This document shows positions 1 through 12,950 of a DNA stretch of 64,000 nucleotides, in pieces. This stretch comes from Allacma fusca (Eukaryota > Arthropoda > Collembola > Symphypleona > Sminthuridae). A model generated the notes under the pieces. That model was not told the DNA's origin and did not search any database. It was given only the letters and a program-made list of their open reading frames with translations. A program made the translations under genes and the position numbers. Each line of letters opens with the position of its first letter. Within the stretch, counting starts at the first letter, position 1. Location of the stretch: the NCBI GenBank assembly GCA_947179485.1, contig OX359249.1, positions 38,054,250-38,118,249 on the forward strand, given 5' to 3'.

Positions 1-1991
1 TTCGTCCCTTCATGTTTGCACCTATTATCGTCGCCATTATCCCAATAAAGGAGTCGCTTTTTTTTATATTTATTTATGCTACACTATCATGTCGACTGCA
101 TATTAAGAGATAACTCTATAGTGAGGGCTCTACACTGTATAAGCCGAACGCTGTCAGAGATTTTTCCGGAACCGCAAGTAGACTAGATGACTAGACTCCG
201 ATCTGGTTTCTCGCCGTTATTCCCAGAAGTAGGTCAGTTGAGCTTTTGGACGGGTGAGTGTGTTATGATTGTGTCATGTGTATCCTAGCATAGCATATTC
301 AGCGTGCATATGGGAGGATTGTGTTCACGAGGCAAGGATTTACCATTCCCCACTCACCGGATTTTCCCGACCACTAGCGGTATTCTTCGATCCCTGTTTC
401 TGTACCTCTCAAAAATTCAGATGCTGGGGTGGGGAATGACAACAATAAGGAGCAACAATATTGCCATTGTTTATGCGAATAAATGAATAAGAAGTTAGAA
501 TTTCCAAAGAATGCTGACCCGACTTCCCAAATGGACTACAATCCCAGTTTACCTGTAAATGGCGAGGCTACTACAAGCTTCCAAAACAGTCCTTTGGAGA
601 GTTAAAAAAAATTAGAATCGTAACTGTAGTTTGCACGTGCAGCGAAACGTCCTTTTGCAGGAGCTTCCCGTTCAGTTCAGTACTTTCAGTGCAAGATGAA
701 AAGGCATTGTTAATGATTTAATAGCTTTTTTGTATGAGGAAATATAATGCACTGTTGCACTGCGCAATTTCTTAAGTGTTAAGAATGCTCTTTGGAAGGA
801 ATGCATTACAGTGAGAGTTTTCTGCTCAGGAAATCTTTTGGCAAAAGTACCATCATCATTATATTTATTAGAGTGTGGAACAGTCATTGTCAGCACACTA
901 CTTTGGTTTTGGTATGTTTATTGGGAGATATAGTTTAGTTAGAAGGATTTTTAAATGTACCGTTCTGTTGTTCTTTTCCTTTGACAAGAGCATACATATA
1001 TGCGTTGGTAAATCTCTATCTCAATTCACTTCTGGGAAAGACATTGTGAGAGGTACACGTGCAAGAACATTTTGGAAAACAGTAGCAAGTACAAATGCAT
1101 TTTTCTAGTTGTATTGCATAAAAGGGAATCAGGGTGACAAGTAAAGTGTAACTGAAATAGATTTCATGCATTTGTTGCATCGCGACTCGAGGTTAGCAGT
1201 TAGCATGATGGAACAAGGAATAAGGTTGATCGTATTTTTTTACTCTTCGATGTTCAAGGGTTAAATCAATGTACTGTGCTGGTAAATCAACTATGGCGAG
1301 GCTCTAAAATTTTATTGTCACAGTTTGAAATCCCTATTTTCTGGTGGGTAATTATTTTCAAGCACAAAGAGCATAGAACCTAGACCATTAGTAGCGTTAT
1401 ACTGTTGGAAGGCAGAATATATGAATGTACATTAATTTGTTTATGGTTTATGATATTGACCGTGTATCCAATAGATATACACATGACTGAACAGCGTGTT
1501 TTTTCGATTGTTTCCATCTTTCCATTAATATAGATACCTTGAAAGTCTATAGTGAACGACAGGTTCAAAGGGCATTTGAACCTTTTTGGTTATTTTTAAA
1601 AATTTTGTGAAAGTCGGGGGCATGGACAATCCACAGGGCTAGAATTGTCTATTTCTAACTTCTAACAGGATGTCTATATTTATGATGATTGAAACAAAAG
1701 TTTTATGACCTTCTGGTGACAATTTTTCTTCAAGGGATAGTGCAGGTCTACTTAAGTAAATTATGGAGGTTAAAGTGAGAGGATAGTAAGCTTTAATCCT
1801 TTTGGGACCGTATATGCCAAATAAGTGGAAAGTTTTGGGTCAATAATAGCTGCAGATTTAATGTGCCCTAGGAGTTAATGTATTAGATATATGCGTGATT
1901 TTATGTTGCTTGTGATTGTAAACTGGACATGTATATTCAACAACCCGAAGGAGCCAATAATTGACTGTTACTTTTTCCATTGTTTGCTTAG
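1..1991 (+). other. 5' region and presumed first intron of the IFRD1-like gene
   Basis: No exon can be assigned with certainty here. A strong donor (GG then GTGAGT) lies at 251-256, and an ATG at 187 opens a 21-codon frame that reaches this donor with one spare base, which is the phase needed by the exon starting at 1992. This could be the first coding exon, but the residues do not resemble a known IFRD1 N-terminus, and a one-in-three phase match is weak support. A 41-codon open frame from the ATG at 483 to the TAA at 603-605 could be an upstream ORF or chance. The rest, about 610-1990, looks like AT-rich intron. Confidence 0.35.
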
Positions 1992-4557
1992 GATTGAGAA
2001 ATCCTCGACGTGGAGGTGGACTGTCAGATGATGAGTCACTGAACGGAGATGCTGCAAGCATCCTCAGCATGAATTCGGATCGTGGCAGTTATGATGACGG
2101 TGAGTGTGTGTAAACACTTAATTATTGTTCAAGTTTGAAAGTTTTAGTTTATTTAAACTTTTTTTTTCTGCTGATGTTCTCATTAGAACGAAGTGTACGT
2201 GACTGATATATTGAAGGAACAAATATCAAATTACTAGTTTTCTACACGTGTTCTGAACTCCTATGATAGGAACTGGTTTACTTGTGTTAGTTTAACTGCT
2301 GTTCGTAAGTAATTGTAACAATGTTTTTCTCTATGACAGTAGTAGAAAATGGAAATGATGGGCTGGACCACGACGAAAGTGTGATGGCTCTGCAGAGCCG
2401 GGAAACGTTGGAAGAGAAAATCGCAGAAGCAATAGACGCTATGACGGAGAAATCCGCAAACACTCGAGTAAATAGTTTGAATACTTTGACAACCATCTTG
2501 AGTCAGCAGTTTGTACCCGAGCTAGTATTGGGCCGACGAGAGACCCTGCGTGACAATTTGGAGAAGATTTTCAAAAGAGGTCAAAGAAATGAGCAAGGAA
2601 TGGCAGCGACACTTGCTTGTTTGGCGTCGCTTCAGATCGGCGCGTTTGATTTGGACATTGCTACTGAAGATTTCGGCATGCTGAAACCCATGCTACAATC
2701 CCTCTTGTTGGATCACACAGTTCCTGTGGCTGTCCGAGTCAAAGTAAGTATCGATTAATTTCGCGTTTTCAGTTAATTATTAATGTTTCTGTATTTTAGA
2801 TATTTCAAGCGAAAGTGAATCCAATGCAAGGCTTTCTGAAGGATTATAGTGAGGTAGCATATTATGGGAAATCTGCGGGTAAAACGAAGTATTGACGGTG
2901 GTTGCAGATCACTTCGTCCAGAGGTACTGAAGGTATAGAGGATTTTCGGTTATTTTCAGCGCAGTCAGGATAATCCTGCACTGGTCGTTCGATTTTTATC
3001 AAACTTTCGCGATTGTACGGTATGTTCTAGTGCCATATCAGCTTTTGAGGCCATTTCAAATTCAAACAAAAAAAATTCGCAATGGTTCGAAATTTTGGGA
3101 AAATGCGAATCAAAATCATAGAAAATCATTAATTGATACCAAATTATGTAAAATTTATTTGTTTTTCTGACATCTCAAAAAACGTTGCAATTTTTGGAAA
3201 TTTCCCGAATTTTGAAATAATCTCAAAAGCTGATGTAGGCATTTTGCCTTGCAATAGCGAAAGTTTGATCGAAATCGGATAACCAGTTCAAGAATTATCC
3301 TGGTTACGGTGAATAAACCGAAAATCCCAGATATCTCCAGCCTTACAAGACAAAATTCGTTTCACCCACATTTTATGCTGCCCAACTGAACTCCACAATA
3401 AAGCCTTTCAAGGTCCAAGGTTTATATATATGGTGCGTTTTAAACTATGTAATCATAGTTTTGAAATACAACTTAGTATTTTGTTAATTTTCAGTGTTGC
3501 CAAGCTCTAAGTCTTGGTGCATACCTCGCTGAGAGTTGTCTGGATGACGTTTATAATCTCTTGAGCATATTGGAACCATTATTCGGAGTTAAAGGTAAGA
3601 AAACCTCCACAAGTGAGGAAGAAGACACTGCGGTAGAGACAATTGATGTGAGCACGAGTCCATCCAAAGCTGTTAAGATTCCGAAAAACAGCTGCGGAAA
3701 TTTGGCTTCCGCTGCTATTGCTAGCTGGTCCCTTTTGATCACCTTAATGCCTCCGGAGTATTTGAAGCAGCGTAGTATGAAATGGACACAGACCCTCCTG
3801 GGATTATTGGATCAGGTGGATCTGGAAGTTCGGTTAAGTGCCGGTGAGGCCCTCGCCCTTGTTGTGGAAGTGTGCGATTTGTACATTGACGAAGATGAAG
3901 GTGAATATTCTTTACCGGAAGATGAAGAAGACTACGGAAGTAGCAACGGTCATGATTCACAGATAAACGGAACCAATGGCCATACTAATGGCAATTCGCA
4001 CACTAATTATGGATTCGAAAGAACTAGCGTGTTGGCCTTAATTACTAAACTCAGGCAACTATCAGTTGAGTCTCACAAATACAGGACCAAAAGAGACCGC
4101 CGGCAACAGCGTCATAGTTTCCGAGACTTTCTACATGCAGTAGAGAACGGTGATGGACCAGGTCAGGCTATTAAATTTGGAGGTGGTGAAGTTCTGGACA
4201 TTGACTGTTGGGTGAAGAAGCGACAGTATGATGCTATTTGCCAGGTAAGTAATTCTGAAAGGATTAATGAATTCTAATATTAATATCTGGAATCTGGCGA
4301 GTAGAGAATGACAATTAAATTATTTTCTATTTCTCTAGGTTTTGGGATCAGGCATTAACCGTCACTTAAACGATAATGTTCTTGTACGTCAGCTTATGGA
4401 ACTTGGAGCTCCGCGACCTCAATTAAATGATGGTGGCTATGGCGCCAAGCAAGCTAAGAATGAACGTCAGTACTTAAATGCTGTTAACTTCAAACAACGT
4501 TGTGTGTCGCGAGGTAAATCACGTGACCAACGAATGGCTAATTTGTCTGATTTTTGA
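1992..4557 (+). CDS. IFRD1: IFRD1/IFRD2-like (interferon-related developmental regulator), 5' incomplete
   Basis: Four exons assemble in phase: 1992-2099, 2340-2743, 3495-4244 and 4339-4557, ending in TGA and giving about 493 residues without the missing start. The order matches the family: an acidic Ser/Asp N-terminal segment (LSDDESLNGD), a helical ARM/HEAT-like IFRD domain, then the conserved C-terminal IFRD block with KRDRRQQRHSFRDFL, IDCWVKKRQYD, VLGSGINRHL and a basic tail rich in Lys/Arg. Vertebrate IFRD1 is about 450 residues. The extra length comes partly from an acidic, Asn/Gly-rich insert near the middle of exon three. IFRD proteins are nuclear/cytoplasmic transcriptional co-regulators linked to histone deacetylase complexes and cell differentiation. 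The 751-bp intron 2744-3494 holds a large foldback. The start codon lies upstream and is unresolved. Confidence 0.88.
2825..3412. repeat. Long imperfect inverted repeat (foldback, MITE-like) inside an IFRD1 intron
   Basis: The left arm, about 2825-3064, pairs with the right arm, about 3208-3412, in reverse complement. Matching blocks include GATTTTCGGTT, CAGGATAAT, ATCAAACTTTCGC and ATCAGCTTTTGAG, with small indels between them. The loop of about 140 bp is AT-rich and has no coding potential. The arrangement resembles a non-autonomous foldback or MITE-type element. Target-site duplications and exact ends were not established. Confidence 0.75.
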
Positions 4558-7500
4558 TGTCTCTGGAAAACTATACTTTAAAATTTAATTCGTAATAAGT
4601 TTATGGATGTGAACATCCACGCAATTTTGTTCCAAATGTCGATTACGTATGACTCGCATAAGTAATACACCTATGATTATTATTGTTTACTTCTCGAGTA
4701 TGAATCCAGCAGTGTGAAATCCAGCATGTGTTATGTATATGTGAAATCTTCTTGTATATCCTATAACAAAATTTTCCAGTTTTTTATGTGAAACACTTGT
4801 GAAGTAATAACGATTATTTGAAGGGATGTTCAGAAACATTTCTGTGATCATTACGATAGAATTACTTCCAAGAACGTTTCTGCCCGTTCTCTGATAACCT
4901 TAATCTTATATTATGTATGGATATCAGTAAAAATTATTCAATTTCAAATATTAAGTTTAAAAGCCCTGTAAATTTAACATGCCAAAGTTAGCATCCCCGG
5001 GGCCAAAAACGCATTGAAATTTACTATTTACATCAATTCGAACAATCCATTTGGTAATTTAACACTTACGAGTTATCGTTGATGAACGTTTCTGTGGGTT
5101 ACATATAAGCATGGTAGTCATATTTCAACCACGGTTTAATTATGTTGTTGACTGGAATATAAGAAAGTTGTGATCATTATTTTTAGTTGATTTGATTGTC
5201 ACAATTTTAAAAACTAGAATAATTCACTGCTTAATTTCCGGATCTACATGAAATATCGCTGATGTATGTTTACCCACATACTTATGTGAAAATTATTATT
5301 TAATGCACGTATTATGTTGTACGAATTGTGCTGTACTTTCACGAGTCCTTGTTATGATGGTTCCTTGATTTTTCTGTAATAATTCGTAATATTAATTGAT
5401 CGCATCAGAAAGAAATGTACATATTCTACGTGATTTAGCGTAATATTACCCTTATAACCATGCCTGAAAGTTGACTAATCTAATCATCATGTAACAAGTT
5501 GAGTGTTTCAGTGTCCTATTCCATAGCTTGATTGGTGATAGATGTTTGTCAGTGCTCGTGTGAATGCCATCGGGCTGGATTATCCCTGTTGGTTTTATAT
5601 TGAGTTTTTGCGATCTTTAGTAATTTTGTCACTCATTACTTTAATTGTAGGAGAGATTACCACTTACTATAAGCTTAAGCAAAGTTCGTAGTATCATCAT
5701 CGCGCAGAAATGTATGTACTGAAATACCTGTAGGGGTGTATTTGGTTTAGCATTTATTTCTTGACTGGGACACCGTCAGATGATTTTTTAATTATTCGAG
5801 AATGACTGTTTTTGCCCTACAGATTTTCTATCAACAAATCAACAGTTTTAGCTGGTTTATTATTCAAATCTCCAAGTTTATAACCAGGATGGTATTTTGT
5901 TAACTGCGCTTGTGATTCCATTACTATTCGAAGTCAACCTGCACTTGCTTACACTATGCTGAATAATTTTTGTAAATGGTTTAAATTTTCATTCTAGGTT
6001 TTTATAATGAACCACTTAGCGTTAATTAAACTGACAATTTTTATTAATCGATAGTATAAATATAAGTCTGAATTCACAAGCGAATGTATAAGAGCATAAT
6101 AGTAGCATGTTTGTGTGTGTAGGTATATATTGTATCGATGTATTACTGAGATTTACGGTCTATATATGTATAGCCAAGCATACAATTTGGTTTATGACAT
6201 TTGGTTTATGACATACTTGCATGTCATCATTAGGATACGAAACACCGTAATACTTCTCTCGAATCATTCTAATGGGAGGAATGTTACAATAAAAAACGCC
6301 ACTATAAATTACATATTCTGGACTTTGTATATGGAATAAGTACATATATACAAAATAATTTTGCTGTAAAGGAAATTTGATCCAGCAAATATTATTATTT
6401 AGATTTTGTTTTGAAATCGTATTACATATGATAAATAGTGTGGATGTGAAATGTGAACATAAATATTGGTGTTGATGTACAAGACGTATGGAAACGAAGT
6501 ACAGTCTTTGAAGCCTTGTTTTGTGAACTCATTGAAATTTTGTGTGAGAGGGTTCTATGGATAGCCTACAGGTTAATTAGAAGGTTGTGTTTACCGCGTT
6601 TCTCAAAGTAATGATACAATATTGTCATCATTATTATCCTTAAAATAACATACTTGAAATATGGTATAAAAAAATTACAGTTGAAAATAAGTCAACAAAA
6701 AAAATATATGTATTTAACATTGGTGTCGGAATTTTTTCTAGTTTTAAAAAGTCAACTGGTTTACATCACAATATAAAAGACATGAGTCTAACAACTTAGT
6801 ATGTATGAGTATTGTGCTAAAATTCAACAAGAGTTTCAAAGTGATTGCAAAATAAAATTGTCAATTGGATATTGGATGCAAAACCTTCAGTCATTGTTTC
6901 TCATAATTCCTTTTTGCTCAGCGTCGTCATGATTATAGTTGCATACATGAGGATGTGCTCAGTGCTCATGACATCTTCCATCGGCACTGCTACTACTTGT
7001 GTGGTCCTCAATCACACCGTCGTTAATCTCAGATAATACTATTGAAGTAAACCAACCATTTTCATTCGGGCATCAGTGGCCACCAGTGTCTGATGTAGGG
7101 ACTCACAATCCGTGTGTCAATACTCATACGACTAATCAAGCCGAATAAATTTCAGCCCGAAGCTCATCCAATTATAATTGACGAATTATCATCAATTATT
7201 AATTTTAAATACCTCTTAAATATTCTCATAAAGCTTCAATGTAAATACTAGATCCTTCAATCGATTGCTTACTATTAGTTGCATCATTTTAGAGCTAAAC
7301 CATCAAAGGACTTCATTATTCAGAACTATATTAAACTAAAATAAATTAATAACGAATATTATTTCCTCGTGATTACTTTCATTCAACCCATTTCCCCACA
7401 CAAATATAATCTAACCTCCGACAGCCTTAAAGTTTAAATGCAATCCAAAATCCCTTCCCCACAGTATTTTCTCCGGAGATTCCTTTGCTGAACTACAAAC

Positions 7501-8872
7501 TACAACCAAAATCATGTCCTTCGAGTCCCTCTGCACAAAGATGACTACTTTTAAAGCTATGTACATACTCGTTAAAATCCTAATTTTCCAAAGTGATTAA
7601 CTACTTTAAAGGCAACTCTCCCGAGTATTTATTTCAACCCTTTGACCTAATTGGAGCACTAGTACTTAATTCAGCACTATGTTTCCCGTAGCCTTCGATT
7701 ACAAGCAGTAACTCTCAAAGAGTTTAATTTTTTAACTATATTATTTATTTATTATATATTAATATTAATACATATATTAACTACATTTAAAAAAAATAAT
7801 ATCAACTATATCTATTTACTATTATTAAATCACCAGTAAATAAATATAAATTTCACTCCTCCTTAAAAATCATTTACAATATTTTCATTGGGCACGAGTA
7901 TTACTTCTTTCAGCTTACAATAATATAATAGACATACAATAATAATCAGATTAATATTGTAAACAGGTATTAGGGCAAATGTTGAAAAGGCCTCTGTCTA
8001 AGGTCTGTTGTTTTTTAAATGATCTCAGACTGCCCCAGATTGTCCAAGTGTAAGGCTAGTGAGCACTGGTTGACGTCAATAAGTCAAAGCAGTATGAGAG
8101 TTCTGGGAATCTCCCGGCCTGCCTTGCACTTTTTTTTAAGGCTGCTTTAAAAGCTTGGCCTTTAAATGTACTATATACTCCCCCCATCCGTCCTATGTGT
8201 CTGAGTATTCGTTGTTGAGGTTGAAGGAAGCATGCGGTTCTGCAGGCATGCGATGGGAGAGAGAGTGTTGTGTACAGTATAGAACGTACGATGGAAGATT
8301 AAAGATTGAGCATAGCCAAGGGAATTGGAATTTGGAAGTCATTGAAAGCATGATTCCAGACTACATGGTTTCAGACCATCTTGTGTTCTGTAGAATGGCG
8401 GCACTTTGCAAATTCAAATAGTGTATGGTTGCTGGGATATATATTTGGTTGGGTAAAAATGCAAAGTGTGGATCAGTTTGCTAATTACTGGAATAATTAT
8501 TGATTGTAAGATTTGGAACAGGGATATCTTGGATGTGGACAAGGGAAGACAATTGTTGTTGTCAGTTCCAGGAGTGTTTACAGCAACAATGACGTTAATG
8601 TGAATTTTTTTCACTGCGAAGTATTATCTGACCTTGTAGACTTTGATGGTAGGAGACGAGTTCATAAGTCTGCAACTTTGTGACTATATCCGAAACGAGG
8701 TTTATGAATTTAAATACATCCACTGATTCTGTGCTTACTGTAGTAATAATAATAATAATTATACAATAATTTGGTAATTTGTGATCAAATCAAGGCAGCT
8801 CCTTTCCACGTAACGCTGGAAGTCTAAATTTATTAACATCCACAAGAATCGGATCCGAAGCATTCAGTCATA
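4558..8872. other. IFRD1 3' UTR and intergenic DNA up to the zinc-finger gene
   Basis: This is AT-rich and without recognisable genes. AATAAA-type signals occur (for example in ACAATAAAAA near 6288), so a long 3' UTR is possible. About 7730-7860 is extremely AT-rich. An open frame at 8155-8421 has no recognisable domain and is not called. A short AAT triplet run lies near 8743-8760. Confidence 0.6.
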
Positions 8873-10508
8873 ATGTTCAATGGGTTTGCAAAACGGATAG
8901 AAGCGCTCGAAAGACAAATTAGCTTGTGGGAGTCCAAGGCGAAGAAAGAAGACAAATGGAAGAAATGTATGGAGATGTGGCTCCTCAAGAATTTTGGTAA
9001 GGATGGGAGATTTTGATTGGGAGTGAGTCATATTTTTTTGTTTGAATGATTGGATGTTTTTTTTTTGGATTTTAGTAGTATCAGTTGTAAATTGTATTTG
9101 TATTTGGGTTTGTGTGGGATATATTTGTGTGGGGGGATACTGTTCCACGTCTGTTGGGGATAGTTTAATTGCTTAGCTTGTGAAAGGGTTTGAAATGGTG
9201 GGAATTGCTTGACTGTGTTGGGGCTGAGGGAAAATATGAAACGGTGAACTTTGTTTTGTAGATTTCGACCTACAAGAGAATTTGTCCAAGCTGACGGACA
9301 GTGATGATGTGGAAGAGAAGCCTGATTTGAAATTTGATGAGCCGGCGACATCCTACAATAACTGCTTTCCGTTAGCTCCGAAGCAAGTCTATAACAATCC
9401 ACACCTGATTATTGAGAGTCAGCCGCAGCCGTATGAAGCGGAGCAGGTCAGTGGCATATCATTCACGAAAACGTCGGGGCAGCCGCAGAGAAATGAGAAT
9501 GAACCAGCTAATAGTCAGTTTCATAGTCAGCAATATTTGCAAATACAACCAGCCCATTTGAATTCGCAACAAACACATCCACGGGGGCAGCTCTCTTACA
9601 GTAATAGTGACCAAAATAAAAGTAAAGAACGCTTTGAGAATCTCCAAAGAACAAAGGTGGCTAATGTAGTTGATAGGAAGTCCTCTCCGTCGTCGGTGCC
9701 CATTTCCCTGCAGAAAGTTCCTCACGTCCATGCTGTTTCCTCATCATCCCCAACATGTGGAACCTCGAATCCCCATCCCTTGAGTCATTTCGGTAGTAGC
9801 ATTACGCTAACACCATTGCGGCTGCCTGCTCATACTTCCCAAGCGAGTGATCTACAACTAGAGAATAATACGCCTGCTCACTTATCGAACAACATTCGAC
9901 ATAATATTACTAGTCTTATAGGTAGCACAAATTCAATTTCGGTTAAAGAAGAAGAAGTACATGACAACGAACGAGAACAAGAATGGCAAGAGGAAGAAGA
10001 CAGTCTCGATGCTTCCCCTCATTTCCAGAACAGCCAACTTGAAATTCATAAACGTATATTATATTTCTTGAAGTTTCTACCTATTTGATTTCATGAAATT
10101 GAGTGGCGAATGAAATATCAACCTGTTTTTTATCTTTTAGGCAATACTAACCACGAAGGTTCATCTGAAGGAAGAAATTCGCCATTATATTTGGACACGT
10201 CTGATGACATTGAAGAAATATCTGTTGACCAAGACGAGCATAACACTACTGGATTCATAACAGGAGATATTCAAGACCATGTGTTCAAAGGTGGGACAAA
10301 CTACTTTACCAACCCCAAAAATTTGCCCATCTGTAATTTTTGTGGAAAGACCTACTCGTCCCAGACCTACCTTAAGACTCATATCGACGTAGTTCACAAA
10401 GGCATGAAATCTTTCCGCTGCAAACTATGTGGAGTTTCTTTTGGTTTTAAGTCGGATCTGACTCGCCATTTAAGAAGTCATCTAAAACGAAAGACTAATG
10501 TAGTGTGA
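8873..10508 (+). CDS. C2H2 zinc-finger protein with two C-terminal fingers
   Basis: Three exons join in phase: 8873-8996, 9262-10053 and 10141-10508, giving 427 residues. The ATG is preceded by an in-frame TAA about 42 bp upstream, which supports this start. The N-terminus is a short charged helix-like stretch (KRIEALERQISLWESK). Most of exon two is low-complexity, rich in Ser, Gln, Pro and His, with an acidic end (EEEVHDNEREQEWQEEEDS). The last exon carries two fingers: CNFCGKTYSSQTYLKTHIDVVH (C-x2-C-x12-H-x4-H) and CKLCGVSFGFKSDLTRHLRSH (C-x2-C-x12-H-x3-H), followed by a basic tail. Such proteins are nuclear and bind DNA. The disordered middle resembles activation or repression regions. The orthologue is not identifiable; BTB and ZAD domains are absent. 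It is confidently a real gene, but of unknown target. Confidence 0.85.
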
Positions 10509-12950
10509 TGTTTGAGTGCAGTCTGTGTGAGTGTGTCAATAATTGAAGAATTACTGCACTATTATTTGCAAGTAATTACTATCTCGTACGATAGCATCGT
10601 ATTATTCATGACAGTGTGTAGCTTTTGTTTTTTCGAAGTATTAGTTTGTGCGAAGATTGTTATATTGACATTTTTGTTGTTTATTAGTGTAGAAATGATG
10701 TCCACGTTTCATCATTGCTACCTTACGGAAAATCACACGGTCAAATGTACAAATTATTTCGTTGTAAAGAAAGATTATTCGAAAGCATTTTATTACTTTT
10801 ACGAAGTGTTGTTGAATAATTCGTAAACAAATTATAGAATTTCCCTTGTTTTCTTTTCCCCAGTATTACTACTGCCGCCTATATCTTAATACGAAAGTTC
10901 ACATAGAACTACATCATTAAAAGAAATTTTATCCCCAGGATATAAGCAAAAATAGTCTATATCAAATCAAGTCATGAGTCAACAATGAGTTGTCATAACA
11001 CAAGAATATATAGATTATTTATTATAATTATCAGCTCAAAGAAATACTTGCAAACCTTTATTTGTTTGCAAGAGTCAAAGTCGAAAGGTATAATTTTTTC
11101 ATACATGAAACTACGGTTATTACTTATCCTGTGTTGATCCTAGTGCTGATACTGTTAGTTTTCCTTATATTTTTTACACTGGTTTGTAGACCTGTTGTAG
11201 ATTTGAGAGTCAAAGAATCTACTAATCATTAAATGTAACTCAGTCATTAATTTTTATTTGTTTGGTAATACTCAAATTCGCAATGTATGCCATGTTGTAA
11301 AACAAAGTCAGTTTATAACGTAAGGATATGGGTTCCTTAATTCTCAAGTAATCTGAATGCAACTTGTTAATCACAGAGAGCATTGTACGTAGTTAACATC
11401 ACGAATCTCAAAACATTACTGATACATAACTGTTATATTTTATAGAGCTTAATCAAATAATTAATTACTTACTATACAGATAGAAGAGCTTGTACTGCCT
11501 GGACTTGGCAAAGTTATACTACTACAACCCTACAAACCTATTTGTATTGTTTTTTCGCAGACTTGGCCGAGTTTATCTTTAGAATGTAGTCAAGTCAACC
11601 GTTGTTGATTCATTAAACACCTACAGAAACAGATGATTATATATAACGTACGAATGTCAGCGCTGCAGGTGAAAAATGTTTATTCACACTATTAAGCTAA
11701 CATTATTTACTATATAGAAGTTACCTGTAGTAGTCTCCTACATGAGAGTCAATACATGTAGATCTAAATAATTTGAGCCTACCTTCCTAATAATAAAGGG
11801 TATTTTAACTTCACTTGCACGCAGCTTTGATCAAAGCACGTGCGTATGAGAAATATTCTATACTTATTCAATACAATTATGAGCATGATGTTCATTTGCA
11901 GTAGGATCCTCAGTAAGTATAAGTATCTATTCAAAACGTGTTGAAGAGTGTTACAGTTGAAATGACGGTAAATAAAAGTTTCAAACCAAAAATTGACTCG
12001 ATTCTTGACGACATCGTGTCTACATTACTTTCTTAGTTTATTTATAAATGCTTATGCGGCACCCGGGTACCCCAACAATGCAGTTTGTTTATAGCCTAGT
12101 GTACAGCTGACAATGAATCGTAACCCACGAACCGTCACAAACCCATCAATATTTGCGGACCATCTATCACTTAACAGTCTTGCCACACTGCCGCTACATT
12201 ACGTAACACCACCCCAACCCCAATATTCGTCGTAATGATACTATAATGACAATAAGTCCTACGTTGAGTTAAGATCAACTTTATAGATTTATTCAGTTGA
12301 TCAGAGATCGTAATACGATATGGGGACATTTTTGCTGAAATCAATAGGGCAGCAGGGTAGCGGTAATTTTTGTGACAGTGGACCAGGTGTGAGTTTGCCA
12401 CGGGGGCAGTTCGTAAAGCGGTACCTGGCTAACTATACTAGAGACATTAATCTATGTATTATCACACACGACTAAATACAAATATAGTAATCACACAGAT
12501 GGTCAACAGACTTGGAAACTTGGTGCTTGACCGACTCTTTATGCGTCCCCTGCTTTATTACTTGACAAAACATCTGGGCGGTGTTATGTTTTTAGAATCT
12601 GATGTCCTTCTTCATACAGATGAAACCAACTAATCAAATACAGTATTTAAAAATTATTTTATTTATACTAAAGAGAATAGTTTCAAATCCTCTTTACACA
12701 TGACAAATATCATATGGATTAATTCCACTCTCTGCTTCAAAAAGATCAATCTGTAAGTCCTATTTTCCGTAGACAGAGGAGCACGTAAGGTTTCGCAGGT
12801 ATTATTGATTATTGTTCTATTTAGTACTTAAAAATAACTATTTGTTTTATTTTTTGAAATTGGTTAACTCCTGTAGAATTACTTTCCGTGGAATATTCTT
12901 TCTTCGTCTTGCTTACATACCATATAAGAACTAATATATCGTGATAAGAA
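10509..12950. other. 3' UTR of the zinc-finger gene and intergenic DNA
   Basis: No gene was recognised. An open frame directly behind the stop (10512-10826) is hydrophobic and domain-free and is taken as 3' UTR. AATAAA hexamers at 11792-11797 and 11971-11976 are possible polyadenylation signals for the upstream gene. Confidence 0.55.

Noticed and set aside
8155-8421. 88-codon open frame upstream of the zinc-finger gene
   Set aside because: It begins at a TTG, has no recognisable domain, no splice partners and lies in the probable promoter/5' region.
10512-10826. 104-codon hydrophobic open frame directly after the zinc-finger stop
   Set aside because: It has AT-driven composition rich in Phe, Ile and Tyr, no domain, and sits where the 3' UTR should be.
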